This document shows, piece by piece, positions 13,517-13,753 of a stretch of 13,753 nt of DNA. Origin of the DNA: an uncultured Desulfovibrio sp. (GTDB lineage: Bacteria > Desulfobacterota > Desulfovibrionia > Desulfovibrionales > Desulfovibrionaceae). The number at the start of each line of letters is the position of its first letter. Within the stretch, counting starts at the first letter, position 1. The notes under the pieces were generated by a model. It had not been told where the DNA came from. It ran no database searches and saw only the letters and a program-made list of their open reading frames with translations. Both the position numbers and the translations under genes were made by a program. The stretch is from assembly GCF_949282365.1 (NCBI RefSeq), contig NZ_CASDOY010000054.1:1-13753 (forward strand), read 5' to 3'.

Positions 13517-13753
13517 ATGGCCGATCTGAAGAAATGGATGCCGGCAGCCGTGGCGATGGCCTGCCTGCTGGTCTGGGGCGCCGGGAGCGCGTGGGCAAAG
13601 GACGAGATCCGCCCGGGGGCCGCCCGGGCGCACATCACGGTCAACGATACCGTACACGGCGTGCTGACCAGTCACCGCAGCCTGATGAGCATCAAGGAAA
13701 ACCGTTCCGCCCTGGAGCATGAGGTCCGCAAGGCGCAGGCGGGTTTCGGCCCG
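13517..13753 (+). CDS. TolC-family outer-membrane protein, N-terminal part
   Basis: 79 codons are visible and the frame is open at the window end. A signal peptide is clear: a Lys-containing start, a hydrophobic stretch at about 9-22 and an AWA cleavage site after residue 27. The mature start (TVNDTVHGVLTSHRSLMSI, then ALEHEVRKAQAGFGP) matches the first helix of TolC-type outer-membrane efflux/secretion channels. There L..AL..HP.L and A...V..A.AGF.P patterns are typical. Such trimers connect type I secretion or RND pumps to the outside. AAGGAGG at 13506-13512 precedes the ATG by 4 nt. The gene lies 58 nt after the diguanylate cyclase in the same direction. A small hairpin (13485-13490 with 13497-13502) sits just before the ribosome-binding site. 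Whether it is a LapE-like channel cannot be seen. Confidence 0.8.
   Translation, partial: MADLKKWMPAAVAMACLLVWGAGSAWAKDEIRPGAARAHITVNDTVHGVLTSHRSLMSIKENRSALEHEVRKAQAGFGP

Noticed and set aside
11602..13644. 680-codon - strand open frame opposite the diguanylate cyclase
   Set aside because: Composition of a shadow frame; the + strand has PAS and GGDEF motifs and a strong ribosome-binding site.

Overview
The window is high-GC bacterial DNA with dense, mostly strongly G/C-ending codons. It carries eleven protein genes, the last one cut by the window edge. The gene families and the dxr-rseP-tsaB arrangement suggest a Desulfovibrio-like sulfate reducer (Desulfovibrionaceae). That assignment rests on family recognition, not on a 16S or database match.

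Layout. (1) Positions 1-371 hold no gene I can recognise, but contain a perfect 23-bp hairpin. (2) 372-4057, + strand: a compact housekeeping operon of dxr (MEP isoprenoid pathway), rseP (site-2 intramembrane protease), a small TIGR04076-family protein and tsaB (tRNA t6A synthesis). Its genes overlap or lie 1-38 nt apart. A palindromic element related to the one at 194-249 follows at 4086-4135. (3) 4229-4735, +: a two-helix membrane protein with a bacterial PH domain. A bidirectional terminator at 4759-4793 separates it from the convergent operon. (4) 7738-4880, - strand: a two-gene operon of a LIC12162/TIGR04331-type putative transferase and an exported protein with seven contiguous 36-residue Sel1 repeats. 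(5) 7927-9473, +: an EamA/DMT exporter overlapping rdgB (XTP/dITP pyrophosphatase). It ends in an unusually structured region with two intrinsic terminators (9494-9644). (6) 11162-9789, -: a 12-helix membrane protein with a C-terminal LuxR-type DNA-binding domain. (7) A 676-bp divergent intergenic region with several hairpins. (8) 11839-13458, +: a soluble PAS-GGDEF diguanylate cyclase with an intact GGDEF motif and RxxD inhibitory site. (9) 13517 to the edge, +: the signal peptide and start of a TolC-family outer-membrane protein.

The first half is largely envelope and housekeeping metabolism. The right end looks more accessory: a membrane-anchored transcription regulator sits divergently from a c-di-GMP synthase, which is followed by an outer-membrane secretion channel. 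A plausible but untested reading is a locus that senses a signal at the membrane, adjusts c-di-GMP and controls secretion or surface attachment. I found no mobile element, CRISPR array, tRNA or rRNA. No undescribed system is demonstrated. The least explained features are the palindromic elements, the structured region after rdgB and the LuxR/GGDEF/TolC locus.
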